From Metabacillus sp. B2-18 (GTDB lineage: Bacteria > Bacillota > Bacilli > Bacillales > Bacillaceae), in NCBI RefSeq assembly GCF_021117275.1, contig NZ_CP088245.1:2827501-2891500 (forward strand): 64,000 nt of DNA, given 5' to 3'. Below, in pieces: positions 1 through 8,515 of the stretch. The stretch's first letter is position 1. Each line of letters opens with the position of its first letter. The notes under the pieces are model-generated. The model saw only the letters and a list, made by a program, of their open reading frames with translations, was not told the DNA's origin and did no database searches. A program made the position numbers and the translations under genes.

Positions 1-758
1 GAAGGGAAGAATTTATCTGCTGCTTCTTCTGTTGTATCTGCAATGAACCCATGAGAATGTGAGGCAACGGTTAACTTAGAAATGTCGTGGCCAGCATGAG
101 CAACAGCCTTTTTATATAATTGTACGAGTGGCTCAAATTGTACAGGCATTCCCCCTATAATGGCCAATACGAGCGGTAACCCAAGAACACCTGCTCGAAT
201 AACTGATTCAGAATTTCCCCCACTTCCAATCCATACTGGTAAAGGATCTTGCACTGGTCGTGGGTAAACACCTCGGTTATGTATAGCTGGGCGATGTCCA
301 CCTTTCCATGATACCTTTTCAGATTCACGAATTTTTAATAATAATGCAAGATTCTCTTCGAACAATTCATCATAATCTTTTAAATCAAAACCGAATAAAG
401 GGAACGATTCAATAAATGAACCTCTTCCAGCCATAATTTCTGCTCGTCCATTTGAAATGGCATCAAGTGTCGCAAAGTCTTGAAAAACCCGAACTGGATC
501 AGCTGATGATAACACCGTAACCGCACTTGTTAGACGAATGTTTCTTGTTTGCGAGGCAGCAGCTGATAGAATGACTGCTGGACTGGAAGATGCAAAATCT
601 TCACGATGATGTTCACCTACACCAAATACATCTAGTCCAACTGAATCTGCGAGGACAATTTCCTCTACTACTTCTCGTATTCTCTCAGCATGACTTATCA
701 CCTTGCCTGTTTTCAAATCTGGTGTTGTTTCCACAAAGGTACTTACTCCTATTTCCAT
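1..758 (-). CDS. LLM-class flavin-dependent oxidoreductase (C-terminus cut by window edge)
   Basis: Luciferase-like monooxygenase fold predicted to use reduced FMN; substrate unknown. The reading frame starts at ATG 758 ([11 protein letters not shown]) behind a GGAGGAACAAC-type ribosome binding site and runs open to the window edge, about 252 residues. Family signatures visible are [15 protein letters not shown] near residue 45, the [23 protein letters not shown] segment (strand/helix after the barrel entrance) and [12 protein letters not shown] near residue 180, which resembles the phosphate-binding part of the flavin site. A second family member lies downstream (987-1988), but the two share little beyond family motifs. 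Family assignment is firm; the reaction cannot be inferred. Confidence 0.9.
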   Translation of the reverse strand, partial: MEIGVSTFVETTPDLKTGKVISHAERIREVVEEIVLADSVGLDVFGVGEHHREDFASSSPAVILSAAASQTRNIRLTSAVTVLSSADPVRVFQDFATLDAISNGRAEIMAGRGSFIESFPLFGFDLKDYDELFEENLALLLKIRESEKVSWKGGHRPAIHNRGVYPRPVQDPLPVWIGSGGNSESVIRAGVLGLPLVLAIIGGMPVQFEPLVQLYKKAVAHAGHDISKLTVASHSHGFIADTTEEAADKFFP

Positions 759-910
759 TGTTGTTCCTCCTACTTTTATGGATAATTAGAATTATAGCAA
801 AAAGAATGATATTTCTCCTTTTATAAGTACTTTTACTTAAAAGTAAATAGTAAATTAACCTTCCCTCTTTTACCATAGCATGTATAAACTTAAATATCTT
901 GTCAACAACA

Positions 911-950
911 TAAGAAATAGGAATGGCCAAGGACCATCCCTATTTCTTAT
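911..950 (-). terminator. Hairpin between the two flavin oxidoreductase genes
   Basis: AAGAAATAGG pairs with CCTATTTCTT and an inner ATGG pairs with CCAT. It lies just past the stop codon of the 987-1988 gene on the minus strand. The following tract is only moderately T-rich, so it may be a weak terminator. Confidence 0.45.
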
Positions 951-986
951 CATTCTAGTTTATTGTTTTGCAGTTTTGCACATTTC

Positions 987-1988
987 TTACTTACCATCTA
1001 CCACTTCTTTTAAAATCTCATACGAACGTTTTTGTTTGTCTTGATCATAGATATAGGAAACAGCCATGATTTCATCAACATTATATTTTTCTTGGAAGTT
1101 TGTTAGTTGTTGACGAATTGAATCCTTACTACCAAGCAATGTAACACTGGACATAGATGTAGCCATTTCTCTTTCATGAGGCTGCCATAAGTCTTCCATA
1201 CTTTCTACTGGTGGTTGTAATGGATTCTGCGTTCCGCGGACAACATTTAAGAAAAATTGCTGCATGGAAGTTTGTTCTCGTCTTGCCTCTTCGTCACTTT
1301 CATCTGCAATCACATTTAGACATACCGTCATATAAGGTTTATCTAAATATTCAGATGGCTGGAATCTTGCTCGATATATGGAAATGGCTTCCTCCATGTA
1401 ACGTGGAGCAAAATGTGAAGCAAATACATATGGTAAGCCTAGTTTAGCTGCTAAGTATGCTGAATCAGTTGAAGAACCAAGAATATAAATAGGAATGTTT
1501 GTCCCAACGCCTGGATGTGCCTTCACATAGTCTTGTCGCTCCATCGGACCAAAATAAGTAAGTAATGAGTTAACATCTTCCGGAAATGTATAAACGGAAT
1601 CATTTTGTGATCGTCTTAGTGCACTTGCTGTCATCATATCTGTGCCTGGTGCACGACCTAAACCTAAATCGAGACGATTTGGATAAATGGTAGCCATTGT
1701 TCCAAATTGTTCAGCAACAACTAGTGGAGAATGGTTCGGTAGCATAATTCCTCCAGATCCTACACGAATTCTTTCCGTGTTTTCTAGAGTATGTTTAATT
1801 AAAATGGATGTAGCAGAACTTACTAGTGTTGATGTATTATGGTGCTCTGCAATCCAATATCGTGAGTAACCCATTTTTTCTGTTGCCTGCGCTAAATCAA
1901 CCATCGAATCAATTGCATCTTTCGCTTCCTGTCCTTTGCGAATAGGCACCAAATTCAAAACAGAAACAGGTATTTGTATATTTGACAT
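987..1988 (-). CDS. LLM-class flavin-dependent oxidoreductase, MsnO8-like
   Basis: 333-residue luciferase-like monooxygenase. Motifs: [11 protein letters not shown] at the N-terminus, RYWIAEHHN near residue 45, the [19 protein letters not shown] segment near 98 and [10 protein letters not shown] near 125, typical of the bacterial luciferase-like group that includes B. subtilis YceB and YhbW. The length is normal for a full family member. The ATG at 1988 follows AAAGGACAATTACT. Probably a single-gene transcript, since hairpins or gaps flank it. FMNH2-dependent oxidation is inferred from the family; the substrate is unknown. Confidence 0.9.
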   Translation of the reverse strand: MSNIQIPVSVLNLVPIRKGQEAKDAIDSMVDLAQATEKMGYSRYWIAEHHNTSTLVSSATSILIKHTLENTERIRVGSGGIMLPNHSPLVVAEQFGTMATIYPNRLDLGLGRAPGTDMMTASALRRSQNDSVYTFPEDVNSLLTYFGPMERQDYVKAHPGVGTNIPIYILGSSTDSAYLAAKLGLPYVFASHFAPRYMEEAISIYRARFQPSEYLDKPYMTVCLNVIADESDEEARREQTSMQQFFLNVVRGTQNPLQPPVESMEDLWQPHEREMATSMSSVTLLGSKDSIRQQLTNFQEKYNVDEIMAVSYIYDQDKQKRSYEILKEVVDGK

Positions 1989-2062
1989 AGTAATTGTCCT
2001 TTCTTCATCAAGTTCTTTACTATCGTACCAATTTAAATCGAAGAAAAAAAATTTTATGCTTA

Positions 2063-2824
2063 CTACTTTTCAATTTGAAATTCGAAGTCTATTTCCTTGA
2101 CCTGACCCCCAATATATGTCCTTTCAACAAATTTAACTTCCTCATTCTTCATGAAAAGTACTGTCGAAGATCTTGTACCATAATCCGGTGTTCTTATAAA
2201 TAATGGAGATAGCTTTCTTTCCCATTCGATAGATACACCAGTACTTGGTAATTCTGAATCTGCAACTGGATCTGCATATTGTAGGCTTGAAAACAAACAC
2301 TCTGTCAATTTTTCACCTGCTTGATTTAAGCAGTTTTGTAAACCTTCCTTCCCTTTACGAACTTTCGGCCATGGTGTATCAAGTAAAGAATTACTTAATC
2401 CATACAAACCCGGTTGAAGTAATTTTATTTCATTTTCTACGTTTGAATAATAGTAAAGTGCATCTTGATTTCCAACAAGTAAATTAAATCCTGGATAATG
2501 TTCACGATTTTCTTGAATGTTATCCAAGTAGTCCTTGGGATTTTCATTGAATTGCAGAAATTTGCTCACTAGTTCCCCCCGAGATCGTACCTGTTTATTT
2601 TCTTTTGCCGGTTCTCTGTAATTCGTAAGTGCTGCAAAACGACCGTTTTTTGTAACTCCCATCCATGTTCCCATTTTTTCTAAGTCTCTTCCTGCTAATA
2701 TATTTGGGACATCTTTCCAAAACCCAGCTTGAGCTGTAGATCGTTTATAGTATTCATCTCGATTTGCAGAAAGTATTAGACGATAAACAGGATCTATTTT
2801 GTACGCAAAATTAATTAAGCACAT
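2063..2824 (-). CDS. NRDE (TANGO2-like) family protein
   Basis: 253 residues beginning MCLINFAYK, the invariant start of this family, in which Cys2 becomes the presumed N-terminal nucleophile. The NRDE signature itself is visible as SANRDEYY near residue 20, followed by ILAGRD and [20 protein letters not shown]. An upstream in-frame GTG (2833) is rejected because it lies inside the ribosome binding site AAGGAAGTG, which is 8 nt from the ATG at 2824 and places the Cys at position 2. The family is conserved from bacteria to humans; roles in heme or lipid handling have been proposed and the function is unsettled. Confidence 0.92.
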   Translation of the reverse strand: MCLINFAYKIDPVYRLILSANRDEYYKRSTAQAGFWKDVPNILAGRDLEKMGTWMGVTKNGRFAALTNYREPAKENKQVRSRGELVSKFLQFNENPKDYLDNIQENREHYPGFNLLVGNQDALYYYSNVENEIKLLQPGLYGLSNSLLDTPWPKVRKGKEGLQNCLNQAGEKLTECLFSSLQYADPVADSELPSTGVSIEWERKLSPLFIRTPDYGTRSSTVLFMKNEEVKFVERTYIGGQVKEIDFEFQIEK

Positions 2825-2918
2825 TTCTATCACTTCCTTACAACCAATTGTGGTCTTATTGTTTATATTTTACAAAAAAACAAACATTACTTCCTCTAAA
2901 GTAACTTTTTCAAACACA

Positions 2919-2947
2919 AAAAGGCTGCTGTTTAACAGCAACCTTTA
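2919..2947 (-). terminator. Intrinsic terminator of serA
   Basis: On the minus strand, AAAGGTTGCTGT pairs with ACAGCAGCCTTT (one G-U pair) around a 3-nt loop and is followed by a T run. It lies 17 nt past the serA stop codon. Confidence 0.85.
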
Positions 2948-2963
2948 ATAAGAATAGCTTTTA

Positions 2964-4163
2964 TTAGATTAAACGAGTTGTGACAATACCTTCAATTTGA
3001 GTGATTTTCTCTTCAAGTTGAGGGATAATGTCACCATTTACTTCGTTGTCAATATCAATCATTGTGTACGCATACTCACCACGGCTTCTGTTTACCATGT
3101 CTGCAATGTTCAGGTTATAGCTTGAAATAGCTTGAGTTATTTGGCCAACCATATTTGGCACGTTTTTGTGGAAAGTTGCTACACGACGTTTTCCTGTATA
3201 TGGAAGAGACGCATTCGGGAAGTTAACTGAATTACGAATGTTTCCTGTTTCTAAGAATTCCTTCACTTGACGTGCTGCCATAATCGCACAATTTTCCTCA
3301 GATTCTTTTGTAGATGCCCCTAGATGTGGAATTGGTACAACGTTTGTCATTTTTAATATGTTTTGATTAGGGAAGTCTGTTACATATTTACCTACTTTTC
3401 CACTTTCTAATGCGATCTTCATATCATCTTCATTCACTAACTCACCACGTGAGAAGTTCATAATATGAACACCTTGTTTCATGATGCTGAATGTTTCTTG
3501 ATTAAACATACCTCTTGTGTCGTTAGTTAGTGGAACGTGTACTGTAATATAGTCAGAGTTAGCATAAAGTTGCTCAAGGCTCATTGCACGTTGAACTTTA
3601 CGAGATAAATTCCAAGCAGTATCTACAGAAATGAATGGGTCAAATCCGATAACATCCATATCTAGTCCAAGAGCGTCATTAGCTACAAGCGCACCAATCG
3701 CACCTAAACCGATAACTCCTAGTGTTTTACCTTTAATCTCTTTCCCAACAAATTGTTTTTTGCCTGCCTCAACTAGCTTAGGAATTTGATCTCCTTCACC
3801 GTCTAATGTTTTCGTCCATTCAACACCTGCAAAAAGATTGCGTGAAGAAGCCATTAACGTTGTTAAAACCATTTCTTTTACTGCATTTGCATTTGCTCCA
3901 GGAGTATTGAATACAACAATACCTTGCTCTGTGCATTTTTCAACTGGAATATTGTTTACGCCCGCACCTGCACGTGCAATAGCTTTTAAGTTTTTTTCAA
4001 ATTCCATTGAATGCATGTTAAAGCTGCGAAGAACAATTGCATCAGGATTTTCACTATTATTGTCGATAGTGTAATTACCTTTGTTAAATACATTTAAACC
4101 AACTTCTGCAATGTTATTTAACGTTTTAATTGTCTTTACTTTTTCTAATGTTGTTGTACTCAT
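2964..4163 (-). CDS. serA: D-3-phosphoglycerate dehydrogenase (serine biosynthesis)
   Basis: 399 residues. It oxidises 3-phosphoglycerate to 3-phosphohydroxypyruvate with NAD, the first step of serine synthesis. The substrate domain spans residues 1-95, the Rossmann domain carries VIGLGAIGALV (about 150-160), Arg239 sits in FSRGELV, the catalytic His280 in PIPHLGAST, and a C-terminal ACT domain covers about 328-399. This is the short form without the intervening domain. The segment where the family often has the catalytic Glu reads DFPNQN, so that residue is not evident. The start ATG 4163 has GGAG 8 nt upstream; an upstream ATG (4199) lacks this. Expression is probably set by the ZTP riboswitch and terminator 110 nt upstream. 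Confidence 0.95.
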   Translation of the reverse strand: MSTTTLEKVKTIKTLNNIAEVGLNVFNKGNYTIDNNSENPDAIVLRSFNMHSMEFEKNLKAIARAGAGVNNIPVEKCTEQGIVVFNTPGANANAVKEMVLTTLMASSRNLFAGVEWTKTLDGEGDQIPKLVEAGKKQFVGKEIKGKTLGVIGLGAIGALVANDALGLDMDVIGFDPFISVDTAWNLSRKVQRAMSLEQLYANSDYITVHVPLTNDTRGMFNQETFSIMKQGVHIMNFSRGELVNEDDMKIALESGKVGKYVTDFPNQNILKMTNVVPIPHLGASTKESEENCAIMAARQVKEFLETGNIRNSVNFPNASLPYTGKRRVATFHKNVPNMVGQITQAISSYNLNIADMVNRSRGEYAYTMIDIDNEVNGDIIPQLEEKITQIEGIVTTRLI

Positions 4164-4274
4164 CTTTCGATCTCCTCTTTTCATCAGGTAAGTTTTCAAA
4201 TTTTATGAATATTTTCATTTTAATAGAATAATGGAATTATAACATAGTTTACTCGAATTATCCTCTCCTATTAA

Positions 4275-4309
4275 ACAGAAAAAGGCAAGGGAAGATTTCC
4301 CTTACCTTT
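4275..4309 (-). terminator. Riboswitch-linked intrinsic terminator in the serA leader
   Basis: On the minus strand AAAGGTAAGGGAA pairs with TTCCCTTGCCTTT around a 3-nt loop, followed by TTCTG. It begins directly after the conserved 3' end of the ZTP aptamer, the standard position of an expression platform, so ligand binding would be expected to prevent its formation. Confidence 0.88.
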
Positions 4310-4381
4310 GCCCAGGCGAACGGCTTCGACACTATGTGCTCCCTCACGGTTATCCGCGTTTCGCCAGTTACACATAGCCTT
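4309..4381 (-). promoter_or_regulatory. ZTP (pfl) riboswitch aptamer upstream of serA
   Basis: On the minus strand the conserved pfl-motif pieces are in order: P1 CTATGTG (4377-4371) pairing with CACATAG (4338-4332), the core GTAACTGGCG directly after P1, a small hairpin CGCGG-ATAA-CCGTG, then GGGAGC before the P1 closing strand, and the 3' element CGCCTGGGCA (4318-4309) whose CGCC can pair with the GGCG of the core to make the pseudoknot. The aptamer class binds ZTP/ZMP (AICAR nucleotides), which build up when 10-formyltetrahydrofolate is short. The family assignment rests on recognising the consensus; a covariance-model search would settle it. Confidence 0.87.
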
Positions 4382-4394
4382 TTGAATTAAATAC

Positions 4395-4422
4395 ATTTTA
4401 ACACAGTTGGCGTGAACTTCAA
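4395..4422 (-). promoter_or_regulatory. Sigma-A promoter for the riboswitch-serA transcript
   Basis: On the minus strand a -35 TTGAAG (4422-4417) and a -10 TAAAAT (4400-4395) are separated by 16 nt. The predicted start falls about 7 nt later, 8-10 nt before aptamer P1, which is the expected arrangement. Confidence 0.65.
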
Positions 4423-4632
4423 CAGTTATTTCAAGAATTTTCTTGTTTAAACTTTTGAGTACTATTTTCTGTTATTTCATACTAAATAATTAAACGTTTC
4501 CATAATAATGCCGTTATTTTCTACCCTTGTACAATTTTATAGATTAAATCATTTCCTGGGTAAGCGCATATACTGACTTATTTCTCCAAATATTTTAACA
4601 TGCTACAGCAAATAATCTTCTAGTAAAAATGA

Positions 4633-5520
4633 TCAAGATTTTGAGTCAGTAAAAATGTACTTTGCCGTTAGTTCCATCAATTTCTCAATCTGATGTTTAT
4701 CTTTGCTGAACGTTGATGAAGTTACTAGTCTATTTTTTTCGTCAAAGTATTTTCCGGTAACTGATTGTAACTCAGGAGATGTTGCTAAATATAAGTAAGT
4801 TTGGGCCATTTCATCTGGAGAGATGGAAAACTTACTTTTTACTGAATACATAAGTTTCATCAGTTGAGATAAATTTGGATACCGTTCAATATCTATTTTC
4901 ACATTGGTAACTCTTATACAATTCACTGTAATTTTTGTGTTCTTCAACTTATCGGAAAGCCAATATGTGTACATCACTTGAGCAAGTTTTGATTGATAAT
5001 ACGCTGTTTCAACTCGGAATTTCTCATTGGTAAATTCAGGATTAGAATAATTGATTTTTAAAAACGGGTGTAAAACTAATCCTTGTGAAGCAATTGTAAT
5101 AATTCGACCTTGTTCACTTTGTTTTAGTTTATCTAGTAATAATTCTGTCAACAAAACAGGTCCAATGTGGTTTGTTGCCCAAACAGTTTCGATGTTTTCA
5201 TCTGAATATTGAGGTGCTTTTCTACTAATATCAAAGTCAGCTGCATTATGAATAAGAACATCGATTTGGCTGTGATTAGATATTAATTCATTAACTGCAG
5301 ATCTAATACAACATTGAGAACTCATATCTAGTAGTAATAATTCCACAGAATCGCTATTACTTTTCTCCTTGATTTCTTCTAATGCAACCAAACCCCTTTT
5401 TTCATCTCTGCAACCGATAATAATTTTCAACCCATGTTTTGCTAGTTGAATGGCTGCAGCTTTTCCAATCCCCGAATTCCCACCAGTTATTAAGCATGTT
5501 TTGCTTGGCCATACGTTCAC
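4633..5520 (-). CDS. Short-chain dehydrogenase/reductase, retinol-dehydrogenase-like
   Basis: 295-residue NAD(P)-dependent oxidoreductase. The cofactor loop TGGNSGIGKA sits at residues 12-21, the IIGCRDEKRG stretch suggests NADP preference (Arg after strand 2), LIHNAAD (about 88-94) is the NNAG-equivalent, and the catalytic YYQSK pair is near residues 173-177. The best-known relatives are the WW-oxidoreductase/retinol dehydrogenase type. The gene is transcribed alone, with about 250 nt upstream of serA's leader on one side. The substrate is unknown. Confidence 0.88.
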   Translation of the reverse strand: MNVWPSKTCLITGGNSGIGKAAAIQLAKHGLKIIIGCRDEKRGLVALEEIKEKSNSDSVELLLLDMSSQCCIRSAVNELISNHSQIDVLIHNAADFDISRKAPQYSDENIETVWATNHIGPVLLTELLLDKLKQSEQGRIITIASQGLVLHPFLKINYSNPEFTNEKFRVETAYYQSKLAQVMYTYWLSDKLKNTKITVNCIRVTNVKIDIERYPNLSQLMKLMYSVKSKFSISPDEMAQTYLYLATSPELQSVTGKYFDEKNRLVTSSTFSKDKHQIEKLMELTAKYIFTDSKS

Positions 5521-5642
5521 TCCTTTTACTTGGCAAAACGTCTTTCATAAAACTACATCTTAATTATCATAAAATAACAAAATTGAATTTTAGTTAACAT
5601 AACAATATTATTATCATCTAATTGTGGATCGTGATTATTTTA

Positions 5643-6470
5643 CTATTTCACCATCCAATGAACTGGTGTTTTTAAACCAAGTGGTAACCTCGTATCACGA
5701 TTTCCATTAGCGGAATTTACTTGAGCTTGCGTTAGAAAAATACATCCCATTAAATTTGCTCCACTTAAGTTAGCATCGCGTAAATCTGCACCAAGAAGGT
5801 CAGTTACTCTCATATCAGCTTCTCTTAAATCAGCTGCAATTAGCAGTGCTCCTCTTAAATTTGCTCCTTTTAGGTTTGCTTTTCTTAACTTTGCACCTAT
5901 AAAATCGCTTCTTTTTTCATGTCTTTTTTGAGCTTTGTTTGCTTGTGAACGAACTAGCTCACTTACCTTTTGTAGTAACTCACTCACACCAGCTCTATGA
6001 ACATGGAGATTCAACTCAAGTATAGACTTAGGATTTTGAGCAGTGAGAGCCTCTGTTTTCTCAAGCATATTACTTAGGTCTTTATATATAGGTTTAGCTT
6101 CTGCTCGCTGCAATGCTTCTGTTAAGTAACAAAGCATTTCATGCAGTTGCTGCATAATTGGAAAAACATTGTACATTTCGTTCGCTATTGCTGGGTGTTC
6201 TCGCCAATCTTTCCCTTTATATGTTATTTGGGAAACCTTCTGTCCTGCCCCAAAGCATTCATAAACTGTACACCCGCGATATCCTGTATTTCTTAAGTTT
6301 TTATGAATTTTACAGCGATAATCTTCTTGAAGATTTTCACATGGAGATCCACTAGCTTTATCTTTTGCAAAGTCTGCTGATTTCGCATAAGGTAAGGCCA
6401 CACAACAAAGCCCAAAACACTTTACACAATCAGCACTATATTTTTCACTATTTAGTAGATTCGTAGACAA
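5643..6470 (-). CDS. Cys-cluster plus pentapeptide-repeat protein
   Basis: 275 residues with two distinct parts. The N-terminus has a Cys-rich cluster (CVKCFGLCC near 15-23, further Cys at about 43, 52, 66 and 71) resembling YkgJ-type zinc/iron-sulfur-binding modules. Residues about 190-250 form some eleven pentapeptide repeats of the A(D/N)Lxx type ([20 protein letters not shown], ending ANLMG), expected to fold as a right-handed beta helix. The middle is helical. It starts at TTG 6470 with AAAGGAAGTG 8 nt upstream; no ATG is suitable. Function is unknown; it is found as a stand-alone gene. Confidence 0.85.
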   Translation of the reverse strand: MSTNLLNSEKYSADCVKCFGLCCVALPYAKSADFAKDKASGSPCENLQEDYRCKIHKNLRNTGYRGCTVYECFGAGQKVSQITYKGKDWREHPAIANEMYNVFPIMQQLHEMLCYLTEALQRAEAKPIYKDLSNMLEKTEALTAQNPKSILELNLHVHRAGVSELLQKVSELVRSQANKAQKRHEKRSDFIGAKLRKANLKGANLRGALLIAADLREADMRVTDLLGADLRDANLSGANLMGCIFLTQAQVNSANGNRDTRLPLGLKTPVHWMVK

Positions 6471-6589
6471 GAATTACACTTCCTTTAAAAAACCTCGTTA
6501 TATCTAAAATTACCTTGCAATAATACCATATAATAACAATCGGAGGTATAGATTATCACTATCTTGTATCACTTTTCCTCCTTAACTTA

Positions 6590-6623
6590 AAAAAGAAAGC
6601 TATCAAATTGAGAGCTTTCTTTA
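6590..6623 (-). terminator. Intrinsic terminator after the small membrane protein gene
   Basis: AAAGAAAGCT pairs with AGCTTTCTTT around an 11-nt loop. On the minus strand it is followed by six T, and it overlaps the stop codon of the upstream small ORF. Confidence 0.8.
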
Positions 6624-6809
6624 CATATAATTCAAGCTTAAGCCAATATAAATACATGCAGTTACGGCAATAAATCCTGAGAAAAATAAACCCTTATGTA
6701 GCCTGGACCAGTTTTTCATCCAGCCCCATCTTTTTTGTTCAACATCAAGCCAAAAGAAATCAAAAACAATGGCTGCGATTAATATAAGATAAACAGTAAA
6801 TGCCCCCAT
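6621..6809 (-). CDS. Small two-helix membrane protein, unknown function
   Basis: 62 residues starting MGAFTVYLILIAAIVFDFFW. Two hydrophobic segments (residues about 3-17 and 40-60) flank a basic, Trp-rich stretch (QKRWGWMKNWSRLHK). The start at ATG 6809 is chosen because AGGAGGGG lies 11 nt upstream; an in-frame ATG at 6833 has only a weak AAGG. It is the last gene of a probable transcript with the MFS gene and the acetyltransferase remnant. I do not recognise the family. Confidence 0.65.
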   Translation of the reverse strand: MGAFTVYLILIAAIVFDFFWLDVEQKRWGWMKNWSRLHKGLFFSGFIAVTACIYIGLSLNYM

Positions 6810-6840
6810 CTGGATTGGAACCCCTCCTAGCATTTAGACC

Positions 6841-7026
6841 TTAACCTATTAACTGTTTAAAACCAGCTTCATCTATATATGCTTCACCGGGTTCTCTGTC
6901 TAGATTTTCCGTTTCACCATCAATCCTAACTCTCAGTTCTGATAAGACTAATGCATCGTTTTCTTCTGCAGATCTAATCATATACTGCAATTGATTTTGT
7001 TCAAATTCTTGTTGCTGTATCTTCAT
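6841..7026 (-). pseudogene. Truncated GNAT N-acetyltransferase (N-terminal 61 residues only)
   Basis: The frame has a strong ribosome binding site (GGAGG, 8 nt from the ATG) inside the end of the MFS gene and encodes a typical GNAT beginning, YMIRSAEENDALVLSELR, and GETENLDREPGEAYIDEAG. It stops after FKQLIG. A family member would need another 100 or more residues, including the acetyl-CoA loop (R/QxxGxG/A), and these are absent from the following bases, which instead encode the small membrane protein. The remnant is therefore called broken, probably by a 3' deletion. A functional 61-residue peptide cannot be excluded. Confidence 0.7.
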
Positions 7027-8230
7027 TTTTATTTCCTCCGATTGCTGTTAACTCATAATATTTAAACTTGACCATAGATACGATTCCAAGAATTGGTCCA
7101 ATCGCTAATAGTGTGAAAACCCACTCCCACCCCATAATTTTTTGTGAAACTGGAATAAGATTAATTGAAAATATGGTAATTAGAAATCCAATACACATTT
7201 GAAAAGTTAATGCTGTTCCTACATAACTACTATCTGATACCTCTGAAACAGCTGCTGAAAATTGTGCTGAATCTGATATAACAGTCATCCCCCAAATAAA
7301 TGATACTGCAAGAGTCAGCCAAATAACCTGACCATATGTAAAACCTATCAAAATAGAACAAATTGCACTTATCATCATCGAGATCATTGTAAGATTAGCT
7401 CTTCCAATTTTATCAGAAATAATGCCCCCTAACACACATCCAATCCCTCCTGCAATTCCAATAGATAGAAATGAGGAAAATGCGATAATCCAAGGTGAAA
7501 CTCCAGGTGAATTGTTGTAAAAACTAGCAGCTAAGAATGTAGGCAGCCACGTCCACATCGCATACAATTCCCACATATGCCCGAAATACCCATAGTTCGC
7601 TAACATTACTGGTTTATTTTTTACAACTTGATGAATTAATGTAATGGAAAAAGGAGTTTTTGTCGGAGTTATCGTTGGATCTTTTACAATAAAGTAGATG
7701 ATAATTGCTGAAAGAATGGATAGTACAGAGCTCGTGATGAGTACGAACTGCCATTGAAATGATGAAAAAAACATTAACACAAAATGTGGTAAAGAAGAAC
7801 CTAGTGTTAATGCAGCTATTAATATACCTATAGCAAGTCCACGCTTTCTAGGGAACCATTGAGATAGTATTTTAACAGCTATAGGATATACACCAGCGAG
7901 GCATACACCTGTTAAAACTCTTAAGAGAATTCCGAGTAAAGCCTGGTCAACAAAGATGAGAATTCCATTAAAAAATGAACCACTTAGTGCAGAGATAGCA
8001 AAAACTTTACGAGAATGAAAGCGATCTGCCATACCAAAATAAGCACTACAAAATGCTCCTACTACAAAGCCAAGAGGTACTGAAGCTGATAGCCATGCTT
8101 CTAATTGCGAGGTAATATCCCAAAAGCGAATAAGCTCTGGTGCTATAACTGATGCACTAAACCATAAGCTCAAGGCGAATAAGACAGAAAGTCCAACCCA
8201 AAACAATGTCCTCCATTCTTGTGATATCAT
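7001..8230 (-). CDS. MFS transporter (12 TM)
   Basis: 409 residues with about twelve hydrophobic segments. The region between helices 2 and 3 reads YFGMADRFHSRKVF, close to the MFS signature GxLaDrxGRkxxl, and GGIISDKIGRANLTM after helix 8 is the second copy of the signature. WFPRKRGLAIGI resembles the cyanate/nitrate/oxalate-type branch, but the substrate cannot be told. ATG 8230 follows GGGAGGTCCCT. A perfect cre site 21 nt upstream (8251-8264) suggests repression by CcpA on good carbon sources, hence a role in carbon-compound uptake. Confidence 0.88.
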   Translation of the reverse strand: MISQEWRTLFWVGLSVLFALSLWFSASVIAPELIRFWDITSQLEAWLSASVPLGFVVGAFCSAYFGMADRFHSRKVFAISALSGSFFNGILIFVDQALLGILLRVLTGVCLAGVYPIAVKILSQWFPRKRGLAIGILIAALTLGSSLPHFVLMFFSSFQWQFVLITSSVLSILSAIIIYFIVKDPTITPTKTPFSITLIHQVVKNKPVMLANYGYFGHMWELYAMWTWLPTFLAASFYNNSPGVSPWIIAFSSFLSIGIAGGIGCVLGGIISDKIGRANLTMISMMISAICSILIGFTYGQVIWLTLAVSFIWGMTVISDSAQFSAAVSEVSDSSYVGTALTFQMCIGFLITIFSINLIPVSQKIMGWEWVFTLLAIGPILGIVSMVKFKYYELTAIGGNKNEDTATRI

Positions 8231-8250
8231 AGGGACCTCCCTTTCGTTGT

Positions 8251-8264
8251 TGAAAACGATTTCA
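8251..8264 (-). promoter_or_regulatory. CcpA cre site upstream of the MFS gene
   Basis: TGAAAACGATTTCA matches the cre consensus TGWAANCGNTNWCA at every position and is palindromic around the central CG. It lies 21 nt before the MFS start codon. Confidence 0.7.
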
Positions 8265-8515
8265 AAAAGTGTGAGTGTGTTGACTTTTAGGTGCTATCTC
8301 TAGAATGGATTAAAGAGTATCTTTTATATAGTACTTGTAACTCGATTGAAAGACATGTTTTTTTCCTAATTTTAGCATATGTTGGTGAAGCAGATGTTAT
8401 TTTTCTTATTTTATTTAGGAAAAAATCCATTGTTGAGTTAATTAAAGCGAATTTATTTAGCCGAAATAAGGTAGTGGTGTTTTTGGAGACACATTCTGTT
8501 TTAATGGCCGGTTTA

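Noticed and set aside
590..826. Plus-strand 78-codon frame opposite the flavin oxidoreductase
   Set aside because: Antisense to a clear coding frame; no ribosome binding site and low-complexity Leu/Phe content.
685..930. Minus-strand 81-codon frame near the left edge
   Set aside because: It overlaps the 5' end of the flavin oxidoreductase gene and its upstream region, with no ribosome binding site or family pattern.
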